A DNA stretch of 64,000 nt, from assembly GCA_016207885.1 (NCBI GenBank), contig JACQZE010000005.1:62001-126000 (forward strand), given 5' to 3'. Below are positions 53,588-63,085 of the stretch, piece after piece. Source of the DNA: Nitrospirota bacterium (GTDB lineage Bacteria; Nitrospirota; Thermodesulfovibrionia; UBA6902). The notes beneath the pieces are model-generated. The model saw only the letters and a list, made by a program, of their open reading frames with translations. It did not search any database and was not told where the DNA came from. How positions within the stretch are numbered: position 1 is the first letter of the stretch; each line of letters opens with the position of its first letter. The translations under genes and the position numbers were made by a program.

Positions 53588-56233
53588 ATGAAAAAGACTA
53601 TTTTTATATTTATAATGCTTCTTGTTAGCATTTTCCCATCACTCTCTGATGCAGGATTTTTAGGCCCCTATACAGGCCAGGTTATTGACAGCCAGACAGG
53701 AGAACCGGTAGAAGGCGCCTCAGTCTTAATCTACTGGGAAAAACTTGTTCCTTATATTATGCAATCAAGCACAGAACTGATTGAAGTAAAACTTGTTTAT
53801 ACTGAAAATAATGGCAAGTATGAAATACCGAGGATTTTCGCTAATCTTGGCCTCATGAGCCGCTTGGAATCAACAAATGTCATTATATATCAGCCAGGTT
53901 ATCAGGCTTATATAATGAAAATATGGGATGACAACCCATATTCAAAACCAGACCCTTCGTTTAAAGAAAAAAATAATGTTGTAAAACTCGATAGAATTCC
54001 GCCGATGTTTGATCATAAAGAACATTATGAAAAGATAGATGACGCCTTAGAAGGTATTGATGTCTATCCCCCTTATAGTTATACTGCGGATAGTGGGATG
54101 CCTTGGGAGAAAGTCTTTGAAATATTTCTTAAGACTCATGCAAAAGACCAACTTTTAAGGCGGGTTGAATGGGAAGGAAAACGCGGTGATTCATTGAGTG
54201 GTATTAGCTGTTTCCCTCCAGACAAAGCAGGATATTTTGAGAAATGGAGTAAATTTTTAACAAATGGGAACAGCAAAGAGAAAGTATCCGCGCTGTATAA
54301 CTTTCCATGCGTAGATTGTTGTAAGACAGATAGTGGCTTCAACGTCATTACCTTGATTACAAATGCCATCAAAGATAGTGATCCATTTGTAAGAGAGGAA
54401 GCTGTCTCATCATTAGTACGTATAAAGAGATTCTCAGAAAAGTGTTGCAAAGAAACAGATATAGTTCCTGAGCTAATTAATACTCTTAATGATAAAAGCC
54501 CAGCGGTAAGGGCAGAAGCTGCTAAGGCTCTTGGTTATTATAAAGACAAACGCGCTGTTGAACCGCTTATTAACTCATTAAAAGATAAAGATCCGTGGGT
54601 AAGGATTAACGCCGCTTCGGCTTTAGGGGAATTAGGTGTAAAACAGGCAGTTGATGCCCTGCTCAATTTAATAGATGACAACTCTGACTGGCGTAATAAA
54701 TTTGTTCAGCAAGAATGTATCTTAGCACTGAGAAAGATAGGAAGTCGTACAGGAATTGGCGACCGAAAAGTAATATCTGTTTTAATGAAACATTTCAATG
54801 ATGAATACTTAAAGGCAGAGATCATAATAACCTTAGGTTTATTTCAGGCTGAAGCAGCCAGCGATTTGCTCGCCATAGCTGCAACTGATTCAAACGAAAG
54901 GATAAGAAAATTAGCATTAGAAGCAATGTTAAGATTACCTCGCGGCGGCATTCAGACAAAACAGACAGGAGATTTAAATATTGATATTTACATAAAATCC
55001 TTAAAAGACCCTTCAGTGGAGGTACGGGTTCAATCTATTAATGGATTGGGAAGGTCATACAGCAAAAGAGCCGTAGATCCATTAATTGAGGCTTTGGACG
55101 ATAGCAGCGAAAAGGTCAGACAAGCGGCAATTACAGCTCTGGGGAATTTTGTAGATGAGAGAATACTTGACGCATTAATCAAACACTTCGGTTCATCAGC
55201 AGCTAAGTCATTTTTATCCATTGCTAAAAAGGCAAGTAAAAAGAAAATATATATTTATATTAAAGACGGCACTCGGCATGTCACAAATAATCTCCATGAA
55301 CTGCCAACAGGAGTTAGTATTACAGAACACATAGTTTATCCAACTGCTGTAGATAAGCTTATTGATGGCTTAAATAACTCTGGACAAAATATTAGCTTTA
55401 ACGTTCTGGAGATAATCGAGAATTTTGAGGATGAAAGAATAGAACCACTTTTAATCAAATTCCTTGATGACCCGAATTACTTATTAAGACAAAAGGCAAG
55501 TAATATATTAAGTCGTATTGGCACCGATAGGGCAGTGCCTAAATTACTTGTAGCGCTCAATGATCAAAATGGAAGTATAAGGGCGGAGGCAGCCAATACC
55601 TTAGGAATAATTAAAGATAAAAGGGCATTGGACCCATTAATAGAACGGTTGAATGATACTGATGACAATGTAAGGGCAACAGCGCTATCTTCTCTTGGGA
55701 AATTTAATGACCCGAGGATAATAGATTTAAATATCAAAATGTTACAAGACAAATCAACACATGTTAGAGGGCATGCCATATATAACATACGTGAAAAACC
55801 AGACAAAAGAGCTGTAGAATTTTTAATACCCCTGTTAAATGATTTAAAAGCACAGTATATAGCAGCTGAGGCTCTTGGAAAGTGCGCAGATACGAGAGCG
55901 GTCGATCCACTGATCAAAGCATTAAAAGGTGACGGTCGTAGTATTTTTAGAGAAAGTGTGGCCAAGGCATTAGGTTTAATAAGAGACAGGAAGGCAGTCC
56001 CCACATTAATAGAAATAGTTTCTGATCAGAAAGAAGCCCTTAATATGCGTAGCACAGCGGCTATTTCTCTTGGTGACATTGGTGATTCATCTACATTGGA
56101 AGCTCTGAATAATATATTAAATGAAATAAAACCCCCTTTCCATCGAGATGCGAAGGAGGCTATTGAAAAACTACAGGGAGATGTGAAGGAGGCTATTAAA
56201 AAGATACAGAGCCAACAAGGTAACAATAAATGA
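53588..56233 (+). CDS. Large exported HEAT-repeat protein
   Basis: An 881-residue protein starting at ATG 53588 (MKKTIFIFIMLL), preceded by AGGAGAG and followed by a signal peptide. A carboxypeptidase-regulatory-like fold occupies the N-terminus (YTGQVIDSQTGEPVEGASVLIYW). From about residue 265 on there are many PBS-lyase-type HEAT repeats (motifs such as VRAEAAKALGYYKDKRAVEPLI). The repeat solenoid implies protein binding in the periplasm. No catalytic site is seen. The reading upstream of 53588 overlaps the previous gene and is rejected. Confidence 0.9.
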   Translation: MKKTIFIFIMLLVSIFPSLSDAGFLGPYTGQVIDSQTGEPVEGASVLIYWEKLVPYIMQSSTELIEVKLVYTENNGKYEIPRIFANLGLMSRLESTNVIIYQPGYQAYIMKIWDDNPYSKPDPSFKEKNNVVKLDRIPPMFDHKEHYEKIDDALEGIDVYPPYSYTADSGMPWEKVFEIFLKTHAKDQLLRRVEWEGKRGDSLSGISCFPPDKAGYFEKWSKFLTNGNSKEKVSALYNFPCVDCCKTDSGFNVITLITNAIKDSDPFVREEAVSSLVRIKRFSEKCCKETDIVPELINTLNDKSPAVRAEAAKALGYYKDKRAVEPLINSLKDKDPWVRINAASALGELGVKQAVDALLNLIDDNSDWRNKFVQQECILALRKIGSRTGIGDRKVISVLMKHFNDEYLKAEIIITLGLFQAEAASDLLAIAATDSNERIRKLALEAMLRLPRGGIQTKQTGDLNIDIYIKSLKDPSVEVRVQSINGLGRSYSKRAVDPLIEALDDSSEKVRQAAITALGNFVDERILDALIKHFGSSAAKSFLSIAKKASKKKIYIYIKDGTRHVTNNLHELPTGVSITEHIVYPTAVDKLIDGLNNSGQNISFNVLEIIENFEDERIEPLLIKFLDDPNYLLRQKASNILSRIGTDRAVPKLLVALNDQNGSIRAEAANTLGIIKDKRALDPLIERLNDTDDNVRATALSSLGKFNDPRIIDLNIKMLQDKSTHVRGHAIYNIREKPDKRAVEFLIPLLNDLKAQYIAAEALGKCADTRAVDPLIKALKGDGRSIFRESVAKALGLIRDRKAVPTLIEIVSDQKEALNMRSTAAISLGDIGDSSTLEALNNILNEIKPPFHRDAKEAIEKLQGDVKEAIKKIQSQQGNNK

Positions 56234-57504
56234 TTCGCCCAGTCATGTTATTTACTGCAATTATTTTCCTCTTAAATATTGCAACCGGTTTTTCATCTGA
56301 CGATCTCCAATCTATAATAGCCCGCCTTAAGAATGACAATCCAAAAATAAGACGAGAAACCACAGACCAACTCGGAGACATAGGCGATAAAGAGGCTGTG
56401 AAATATCTGATCCCTCTTTTGAAAGACGAAAACGAATATGTAAGACAGGCAACAGCAAGAGCATTGGGAAAGCTGAAAGATAAAGAAGCGGTTGGATCTC
56501 TAATCAATACACTGAACGATCCTGACATTAATGTTAGAGCATTTTCTGTCTGGGCATTAGGAGAAATAAATGATTCGAGGGCTGTTGAACCGATGTTATC
56601 TTTACTTATTGATAAAGAGGAGAAGATAAGAGATAGGAGCTTTGAGTCGTTAAGGAAGTTTGAGGACCCAACCGCAAAAAGATTAATGGTTAACACTCTT
56701 ATTGAAGGTTCAAAAAATTATAATCTTGACACTCATATGCAAGCTGAAGGAATGTTAGGGAAGCTCATCTCCATTGGAGGCAACGATATAATATTAAAGG
56801 CATTGGAAGACCCGCAGGGCGATAATGCCGAAACAGTTGATAACTACATAAAGCTTATGGAAGCTAATATCTTTCATGTTAGTGATATTACAAGAAAAGC
56901 CTTAAAAGATTACAATGATAGAAATTTGGTGATTTCAGAATTATCAGTTTTTATCAGCGGCAATGAATCTCCGTATGCTTCGATCAGATTTTTGGGAGAG
57001 CTTAATGACCCCAGAGGTGTACCTATTTTAATCGGTACGCTTAAGAATAAAGGTTCTTCTGTAAAGACTGTTGCAATTGATGCGATTGGGAATTTAGGTG
57101 ATAAAGAGGCGGTCATGGTTCTTTTAGATGTTCTTGCTGACCCTAAAGAATATACCGGAACGAGAGATCATGCAGCAAGGGCCCTTGGTAACATAGGTGA
57201 TGATAACGCCTTAGACTCACTTCTAAATATTCTGAAGAATAAAACAGAAAATAAGGAAGTTCGCACAGGTTCAGCAGTTGCGCTCGGAAGCATCAGAGAT
57301 AAAAGAGCGGTAGAGTCATTAATAGATATATTCAAAAATGATAAAGAAGATGTATTGCTAAGGATTGCAGCAGCCTCCGCCCTTGGAGATATAGGTGATG
57401 AGAGAGCTGTCAAACCTCTTGGAGAAAAAATAGAAGACCCTTCCGGCTATTTAAAACAGGCTGTTCAAAATGCTATACGCAAGTTAACTAAAGGGAATAA
57501 ATGA
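56230..57504 (+). CDS. Exported HEAT-repeat protein
   Basis: A 424-residue protein with a signal peptide (MIRPVMLFTAIIFLLNIATG) and a solenoid of HEAT repeats (for example IRRETTDQLGDIGDKEAVKYLI). It overlaps the preceding HEAT gene by 4 bp (ATGA), so translation is coupled. The two HEAT proteins probably arose by duplication and act together. The function is unknown. Confidence 0.9.
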   Translation: MIRPVMLFTAIIFLLNIATGFSSDDLQSIIARLKNDNPKIRRETTDQLGDIGDKEAVKYLIPLLKDENEYVRQATARALGKLKDKEAVGSLINTLNDPDINVRAFSVWALGEINDSRAVEPMLSLLIDKEEKIRDRSFESLRKFEDPTAKRLMVNTLIEGSKNYNLDTHMQAEGMLGKLISIGGNDIILKALEDPQGDNAETVDNYIKLMEANIFHVSDITRKALKDYNDRNLVISELSVFISGNESPYASIRFLGELNDPRGVPILIGTLKNKGSSVKTVAIDAIGNLGDKEAVMVLLDVLADPKEYTGTRDHAARALGNIGDDNALDSLLNILKNKTENKEVRTGSAVALGSIRDKRAVESLIDIFKNDKEDVLLRIAAASALGDIGDERAVKPLGEKIEDPSGYLKQAVQNAIRKLTKGNK

Positions 57505-57518
57505 AAAAGCTATGAGTA

Positions 57519-58073
57519 CTACTTTATCCTTTTCGAAATCGCCTTGAACTCAGCAGTTCCGGCTTTTTCAAGGAGTTGAAACAATACCGTCTCTGTGCCG
57601 GTTATCACAGCTCCGGCATTGCGCATCAACTCCCTGCCAGTGAGATAGTCATCCTTCTTTCGTGAGCATACAGCATCGCTTACCAGATGAACGAGATATT
57701 TTTCTTTCAGTAAACTCAAACATGTCTGCAATACACAGACATGCGTCTCCATGCCGGTGAGGATGATCTGCGTTCTCTTTAGAGATGTTAGCTTCTTGAG
57801 AAAACCGTCTCCCTTACAGCAGTCAAACGTGACCTTCTCAAGAGGTTCATACACAGGCAGGGCTTCTTTTATTTCATTAATCGTATGGCCGAGCCCCTTT
57901 GGATATTGCTCTGTAACAACGATGGGTATGTTTAAAAGTTTCGCAGCCTCAATAAGATGAAGGCAGTTGTTCACCACCTTCTCCCTCTGCTTCATGACAA
58001 CAGCAAGCTTCTCCTGTATGTCAACAATAACGAGGACGGAGTTGTCTTTATTGAGGATGAATTTATCCAACAT
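57519..58073 (-). CDS. Isochorismatase-family hydrolase
   Basis: A 184-residue cysteine hydrolase of the isochorismatase-like fold. The triad residues are D18 (VIVDIQ), a lysine near 80 and C113 (METHVCVLQT). The family contains nicotinamidases, ureidosuccinases and others; the substrate cannot be assigned. It lies 12 bp downstream of acs on the same strand and is probably cotranscribed. Its stop converges with the second HEAT gene. Confidence 0.88.
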   Translation of the reverse strand: MLDKFILNKDNSVLVIVDIQEKLAVVMKQREKVVNNCLHLIEAAKLLNIPIVVTEQYPKGLGHTINEIKEALPVYEPLEKVTFDCCKGDGFLKKLTSLKRTQIILTGMETHVCVLQTCLSLLKEKYLVHLVSDAVCSRKKDDYLTGRELMRNAGAVITGTETVLFQLLEKAGTAEFKAISKRIK

Positions 58074-58085
58074 TTTTTTTACTCT

Positions 58086-60059
58086 CTACAACCGCTCCTT
58101 CACAAGATTATCCACAACCGAGGGGTCGGCAAGGGTTGATGTGTCGCCGAGGTCGCCTACATCACCCTTGGCTATCTTTCTTAGGATCCTTCTCATTATC
58201 TTTCCGCTCCTTGTCTTAGGCAGGCCGGGGGCAAACTGCATCTTATCCGGCGTTGCAATGGGGCCGATCTCCTTTCTTATATGGCCGATCAATTTCTTTT
58301 TAAGGTCTTCGGAAGGCTCCCGCCCTTCTTTAAGCGTGACATAAACATAGATGCCTTCACCCTTGATATCATGAGGATACCCGACAACTGCCGCTTCAGC
58401 AACAGCTTCATGGCTGACGAGCGCTGACTCAACCTCTGCGGTGCCGAGCCTGTGGCCTGAGATATTAATGACATCATCGATCCTGCCCATAAGCCAGTAA
58501 TCGCCGTCCTCATCAAATCTCGCCCCGTCGCCCGAGAGATAATTCCCCGGGAATTGCGAGAAGTAAACTTCTTTAACGCGTTTCTGTTCGGGATCGCCGT
58601 ATGTACCCCTGATCATCCCGGGCCATGGCTTTTCAATGAGGAGATATCCTCCTTCGTTAACACCGGAAGCGGAACCATCCTGTTTTACTATTTTAGGAAC
58701 GACACCGAAGAACGGCCTGTTTGCAGAACCGGGCTTGAGCGTCATTGCGCCCGGAAGCGGCGTTATAAGGATGCCGCCTGTCTCGGTTTGCCACCAGGTG
58801 TCAACTATCGGAAGTTTACCTTTGCCTACATGCGTGTGATACCACATCCATGCCTCAGGATTTATCGGCTCGCCAACAGAACCGAGGAGTTTAAGAGAAG
58901 AGAGATCGTATTTGTCCACCCATTTTTCGCCTTCCTTCATAAGCGCCCTGATGACGGTCGGGGCCGTGTATATCTGGTTTACTCCGTGTTTGTCGCAAAT
59001 CTCCCAGAACCTTCCGGGATTCGGATATGTAGGCACGCCCTCAAACATAAGGCTCGTTGCCCCTTCTGAAAGAGGCCCGTAGACAATGTAGCTGTGACCT
59101 GTGACCCAGCCGATGTCTGCTGTGCAGAACCAGGTGTCTTCTTCATGATAATCAAATATGTATTTAAAGGTTAGGTTTGTATAGACCAGGTAACCGCCTG
59201 TTGTGTGGAGCACACCCTTGGGCTTTCCTGTTGATCCGGATGTGTACAGAATGAAGAGCGGGTCTTCAGCATCCATCTGCTCGGGTTCGCAGTAATTGCT
59301 TATGTCTTCTGCTTCCATCTCTTCATGCCACCAGAGGTCACGGCCTTCTTTCATTGTAGCGCCGTCAGTCCTCTTGACCGCTATTATCTTTTCTACCGTC
59401 GGACATTCCTCAGCAGCCAGGTCGGCATTTGCTTTAAGGGGAACATTTTTCCCGCCCCTTACTCCATGATCTGATGTGATGACCATCCTGGCGCCGCAGT
59501 CCTGTATCCTGTCCCTGAGAGCATTTGAACTGAACCCGCCGAATACGATACTGTGAATAGCGCCTATCCTCGCGCATCCGAGCATTGCGACCGCAAGCTC
59601 CGGTATCATAGGCATATATATCGCAACCCTGTCACCCTTGCGGATGCCGTTCTTCCTGAGCACATTGGCGAACCTGTTCACCTCAAGATGAAGCTGCCCG
59701 TAAGTATAGGTCTTGTATGAGCTGTCGTCAGCCTCCCATATGATCGCCGCCTTATTTCTTCTCCCTGCCTTTAAGTGGCGGTCAAGGCAGTTGACCGAGG
59801 CGTTCAGCTTTCCGCCGGGGAACCACTTGATTTCAGGCTTGCTGAAGTTATATTCAAGAACCTTGTCCCACTTTTTATACCATGTAATATTTTTTTCAGC
59901 GATCTCTCCCCAGAAGCCTTCCATATCATCAACTGAACGTTTATATAGCTTTTCATACTCTTCCATGCTCTTGATGTGCGCCTTTCCGCTGAACTCCTCT
60001 GAAGGCGGGAATGTCCTTTTTTCTGACATTAAGACCTGAATTGATTTCTCTTCCGGCAT
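58086..60059 (-). CDS. acs: Acetyl-CoA synthetase
   Basis: A 657-residue AMP-forming enzyme that activates acetate. The phosphate-binding [19 protein letters not shown] and the hinge [18 protein letters not shown] are present. The C-terminal [17 protein letters not shown] carries the lysine whose acetylation controls the enzyme in many bacteria. The length is normal. Acetate use as a carbon or energy source is suggested. Confidence 0.97.
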   Translation of the reverse strand: MPEEKSIQVLMSEKRTFPPSEEFSGKAHIKSMEEYEKLYKRSVDDMEGFWGEIAEKNITWYKKWDKVLEYNFSKPEIKWFPGGKLNASVNCLDRHLKAGRRNKAAIIWEADDSSYKTYTYGQLHLEVNRFANVLRKNGIRKGDRVAIYMPMIPELAVAMLGCARIGAIHSIVFGGFSSNALRDRIQDCGARMVITSDHGVRGGKNVPLKANADLAAEECPTVEKIIAVKRTDGATMKEGRDLWWHEEMEAEDISNYCEPEQMDAEDPLFILYTSGSTGKPKGVLHTTGGYLVYTNLTFKYIFDYHEEDTWFCTADIGWVTGHSYIVYGPLSEGATSLMFEGVPTYPNPGRFWEICDKHGVNQIYTAPTVIRALMKEGEKWVDKYDLSSLKLLGSVGEPINPEAWMWYHTHVGKGKLPIVDTWWQTETGGILITPLPGAMTLKPGSANRPFFGVVPKIVKQDGSASGVNEGGYLLIEKPWPGMIRGTYGDPEQKRVKEVYFSQFPGNYLSGDGARFDEDGDYWLMGRIDDVINISGHRLGTAEVESALVSHEAVAEAAVVGYPHDIKGEGIYVYVTLKEGREPSEDLKKKLIGHIRKEIGPIATPDKMQFAPGLPKTRSGKIMRRILRKIAKGDVGDLGDTSTLADPSVVDNLVKERL

Positions 60060-60116
60060 ATAAAATTCCTCCTTGAAAAGTATCGTGCTATGGTATTTAT
60101 CTTAAAAAGAGACTCT

Positions 60117-60141
60117 GGATTCCCGCTTGTGCAGGAATGAC
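60117..60141. repeat. REP-like palindromic repeat (single copy here)
   Basis: A 25-bp unit beginning GGATTCCCGC and ending GGAATGAC, with short inverted arms (TCCCGC and GCAGGA, one mismatch) around TTGT. Units of this general form (GGATTCCCGC...GGGAATGAC) are dispersed in many bacterial genomes. It lies between acs and the DUF362 gene. No second copy is evident in the window. Confidence 0.55.
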
Positions 60142-60155
60142 AAAGCCTTATTATC

Positions 60156-61262
60156 TTACATCTTCAGGCATCTTCTTGCTATCATCCCGGGCATAGTCTC
60201 TTTTGCCCTCAGGGCGCCGTGGGGACAGACCTCTATGCAGCAGTAACACCTTATGCATTTTTCATAGTTAAAATCAATTCTCTTTTTTGCGCGGCTTATC
60301 GCTTTTGCGGGACAGTACTTCCAGCATTCACCGCAGAGTTTGCACATCTTGTCATTGCATACAGGCCGTTGGGTTAAATGGCTTCTCATAAAGCTGTGAA
60401 ACCTTTTCGGGCCGAACATTCCTGAGGTTGTCTGCGGAAACTTAAAATCTCTTATCTCAGGCATCGTCCCTTCGATCTCAACCTCTTCATCTGCCAGCCC
60501 ATACTCAATAGCGATCTTGTTGGTCAATAACTTCTCAGGTTTGATCCCAAGCATCCTGCATAAAGCGATATCCAAAGCTACGGTGTCCCGGCTGCCTGCG
60601 ATTATGCCGATCTCCCTCGGCTCACCGCTCCTGCCGGGCCCCTGTCCCTCCATCCCGAGGATCCCGTCGATTATTGTTACAGAGGGTTTGACAGCTTGAT
60701 AGATCCTGACGAGCAGCCTTGCAAAGAGCTCTCTCTCCATGCCCGCTCTCAAATGCCATTCGGGCTTCTTCATCCCGACTATGCAGCCGAAGAGGTTTTT
60801 TACTCCAAGCGTAAGGAGCATCTGCGAATGGGTCTTTAATTTCGGGAGGTTTATGAAGAGGTCGGCATTCAACGCCTCTTCAGCTATCTCGATCTTGCCG
60901 AATGGTTTGCCTGCTTCAATAGAGACGCTTTTTTTAAATTCGCTAAACTCAACATCAAGGCCTTCAAGAGCGCTTCTGGCCCCGCTCTCAACAAGTATCT
61001 TTTCAAAAGAGCCCGTGGCAGGGCTGTCCGAGATAACTGGATGAGCGCCCATATAAAGCACATACTCCGCAGCCGCTTTAATGATCAAAGGGTGGGTTAC
61101 TATCGCCTTATCAGGAGGTGCCGGAGCAAGGAAGTTCGGCTTTATCAGCACACGGCTTCCCTTCTGAACCATACCTCCTGCCACTGCGTCAAAGAGATCA
61201 AAGAAAGCCGGCTTTAATGTCTTATAGTCGTATGACGCGTTCCTGATTATTACCTTTGCCAT
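60156..61262 (-). CDS. DUF362 iron-sulfur protein
   Basis: A 368-residue protein. The DUF362 domain (about 1-290) begins VIIRNASYDY and contains VLIKPNFLAPAPPDKAIVTHP, NLPKLKTHSQMLLTLGVKNLFG and TIIDGILGMEGQGPG. The C-terminal ~60 residues hold two 4Fe-4S sites (CKLCGECWKYCP and CIRCYCCIEVCP). DUF362-ferredoxin proteins are common in anaerobes, but their reaction is unknown. The gene is single, divergent from a nitrilase gene. Confidence 0.9.
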   Translation of the reverse strand: MAKVIIRNASYDYKTLKPAFFDLFDAVAGGMVQKGSRVLIKPNFLAPAPPDKAIVTHPLIIKAAAEYVLYMGAHPVISDSPATGSFEKILVESGARSALEGLDVEFSEFKKSVSIEAGKPFGKIEIAEEALNADLFINLPKLKTHSQMLLTLGVKNLFGCIVGMKKPEWHLRAGMERELFARLLVRIYQAVKPSVTIIDGILGMEGQGPGRSGEPREIGIIAGSRDTVALDIALCRMLGIKPEKLLTNKIAIEYGLADEEVEIEGTMPEIRDFKFPQTTSGMFGPKRFHSFMRSHLTQRPVCNDKMCKLCGECWKYCPAKAISRAKKRIDFNYEKCIRCYCCIEVCPHGALRAKETMPGMIARRCLKM

Positions 61263-61329
61263 AGTTATCTATCTTAACAAAATCAAAAACAGTTAGACAT
61301 TTTCCGGCATTTGATGATACCGTATTAAA

Positions 61330-62133
61330 ATGAAAACGGGCGTCTTTCAATTTGATACGGCATTCGGGGAAAAAGATAGGAACCTGAAGAAGGTTGCGGC
61401 TGCATTAAAAGATATTGACCTTCAGCTCCTTGTCCTGCCGGAGCTTTTTGCCACAGGCTACCAGTTCAGGTCACATGATGAGGTGGCGGAACTTTCTGAA
61501 ACTGTTAAGGGCGGGCAGACAACAGAGTTTCTCTGTGATATGTCCAGAGAAAAGGGCATCTATATCGTTGCCGGGCTTCCTGAAAGGGGCGGAGATAAAT
61601 TTTATAACTCTGCCGTGCTCACAGGGCCTGAAGGATTGATAGGCACATACCGCAAGACCCATCTCTATTTTGAAGAGACATTATACTTCACGCCCGGAGA
61701 TACAGGCTTCAGGGTGTGGGATACAAAGATAGGGAAGATAGGTGTCATGATCTGCTATGACTGGTTCTTCCCGGAATCATTGAGATGCCTTGCCGTTGAG
61801 GGCGCGGAGATAGTCGCGCACCCTTCAAACCTTGTGCTTCCATACTGCCCTGATTCCATACATGTAAGGGCGCTCGAGAACAGGGTATTCACTGTCACCG
61901 CAAACCGTATCGGCATTGAAGACAGAACAAGCGGCAAGCCGCTGAAGTTCATAGGAAGGAGCCTGATAGTTTCACCATATGGAAAAGTGCTGGCAAAGGC
62001 GTCTGACAGGGATGAGGCAATTATAGTCGCAGATATCAATCCTTCGGACGCCAGGGACAAATCAATGAACGTTTATAATGATATTTTTGGCGACAGAAGG
62101 CCGGATATGTACGGAGCCCTGCTTAAAAGATAA
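61330..62133 (+). CDS. Carbon-nitrogen hydrolase (nitrilase superfamily)
   Basis: A 267-residue amidase of the nitrilase superfamily. The Glu-Lys-Cys triad is E38 (LPELFATGY), K109 (YRKTHLYF) and C142 (MICYDWFFPE). The length and motifs fit the omega-amidase or N-carbamoyl-type branches, and the exact amide is unknown. The start at 61330 lacks a clear ribosome-binding site. A VapC remnant lies just downstream. Confidence 0.9.
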   Translation: MKTGVFQFDTAFGEKDRNLKKVAAALKDIDLQLLVLPELFATGYQFRSHDEVAELSETVKGGQTTEFLCDMSREKGIYIVAGLPERGGDKFYNSAVLTGPEGLIGTYRKTHLYFEETLYFTPGDTGFRVWDTKIGKIGVMICYDWFFPESLRCLAVEGAEIVAHPSNLVLPYCPDSIHVRALENRVFTVTANRIGIEDRTSGKPLKFIGRSLIVSPYGKVLAKASDRDEAIIVADINPSDARDKSMNVYNDIFGDRRPDMYGALLKR

Positions 62134-62154
62134 TTTATTAACAGTGAGTTGTAA

Positions 62155-62328
62155 TATTGCCTGCTTCCAGTTACTGCTGAACATGCTGCGTATGTGGAAA
62201 AGCTTCCGTCCATCCATACAGACCCGTTTGACCGTATCCTGATCTCTCAGGCAAAGTGCGAGCCTATGATGTTTATCACCCATGATGCTCTGTTGTCCGG
62301 TTATGGTGAGCTGATTATGGTAATTTGA
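62155..62328 (+). pseudogene. VapC-type PIN-domain toxin, C-terminal fragment
   Basis: A 57-codon open stretch between two stops with no ATG near its start. It reads CLLPVTAEHAAYVEKLP, then HTDPFDRILISQA and FITHDALLSGYG. These are the last third of VapC-like PIN ribonucleases, including the DPFDR and THD active-site region. The N-terminal half and any VapB antitoxin are missing, so the toxin is dead. It begins 21 bp after the nitrilase stop. Confidence 0.8.
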
Positions 62329-62352
62329 TAATAAAGCAAATCAGGCTGTTCA

Positions 62353-63048
62353 TCACCTCTCACGATCAGTCGGCCGATCATCCTCATAATGTTCCCGATA
62401 CCATTTGGTGTAATGATGTTTTGCCCAGTGCCTGTCAACAAAGCCTGTTATCATGCCTTCAAGCCCGATGCGGCTTGCGGGATTTATCAGCGCCATATAG
62501 ATATGTCCTGCTATCAGCGGAACGACTATCATCGCCATAAGGAAATGCAGAACCCATGATATAAAAGCGACATCGGTCAGCCATACCAGAAGGCCGGTCA
62601 GTATGTAAAGCGGGTATGTCGCCATGAGGTTCATGAAGTTGATCTTTTCCGCGGCATTGAACTTGCCCTGCTCAGGGAGCACGAACTTTTTGCTTACTGC
62701 GGCAAGCCCCATGAGTGAGAGCCATCTCAGGTCTTCAATCGTCCAGACCCATGCCTGCCTTATGTTGTAAAAATATATCCTGTGATCCCCTTTGCTTTTC
62801 ATCACCGCTATAAGTGGAAGAAATATCAGGAACATGCCTGATATCCTGTGCGCCCAGGAGAACAACGCGCGGTAAGGACGCTGCGGGTCAGGGTTGTAGA
62901 CGATGACCATCACAAGCGCTGTTGCCATGCATACGAGGAACGGCACCGCCAGCGCCCAGTGCAGAGACCTCTCTGATTTTCTGAAGCGCAATATCTTTTC
63001 TGAAACCGGGATATCATCTATAATCTTATTTTCATCACCCTCGCTCAT
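62353..63048 (-). CDS. Membrane b-type cytochrome (FdhI/Ni-Fe hydrogenase cytochrome-like)
   Basis: A 231-residue inner-membrane protein with four hydrophobic helices (about residues 32-51, 63-82, 142-160 and 165-188). Histidines H30, H67, H168 and H182 are placed as haem b ligands. It resembles the gamma subunit of formate dehydrogenase or cytochrome b561 proteins, which pass electrons between quinone and periplasmic partners. AAGGAGAG precedes the ATG. It lies 37 bp downstream of the outer-membrane barrel gene on the same strand, so partners probably lie beyond the right edge. Confidence 0.85.
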   Translation of the reverse strand: MSEGDENKIIDDIPVSEKILRFRKSERSLHWALAVPFLVCMATALVMVIVYNPDPQRPYRALFSWAHRISGMFLIFLPLIAVMKSKGDHRIYFYNIRQAWVWTIEDLRWLSLMGLAAVSKKFVLPEQGKFNAAEKINFMNLMATYPLYILTGLLVWLTDVAFISWVLHFLMAMIVVPLIAGHIYMALINPASRIGLEGMITGFVDRHWAKHHYTKWYREHYEDDRPTDRER

Positions 63049-63085
63049 TTACACACTCTCCTTTCCGTCAGTATCTTCATAATAC

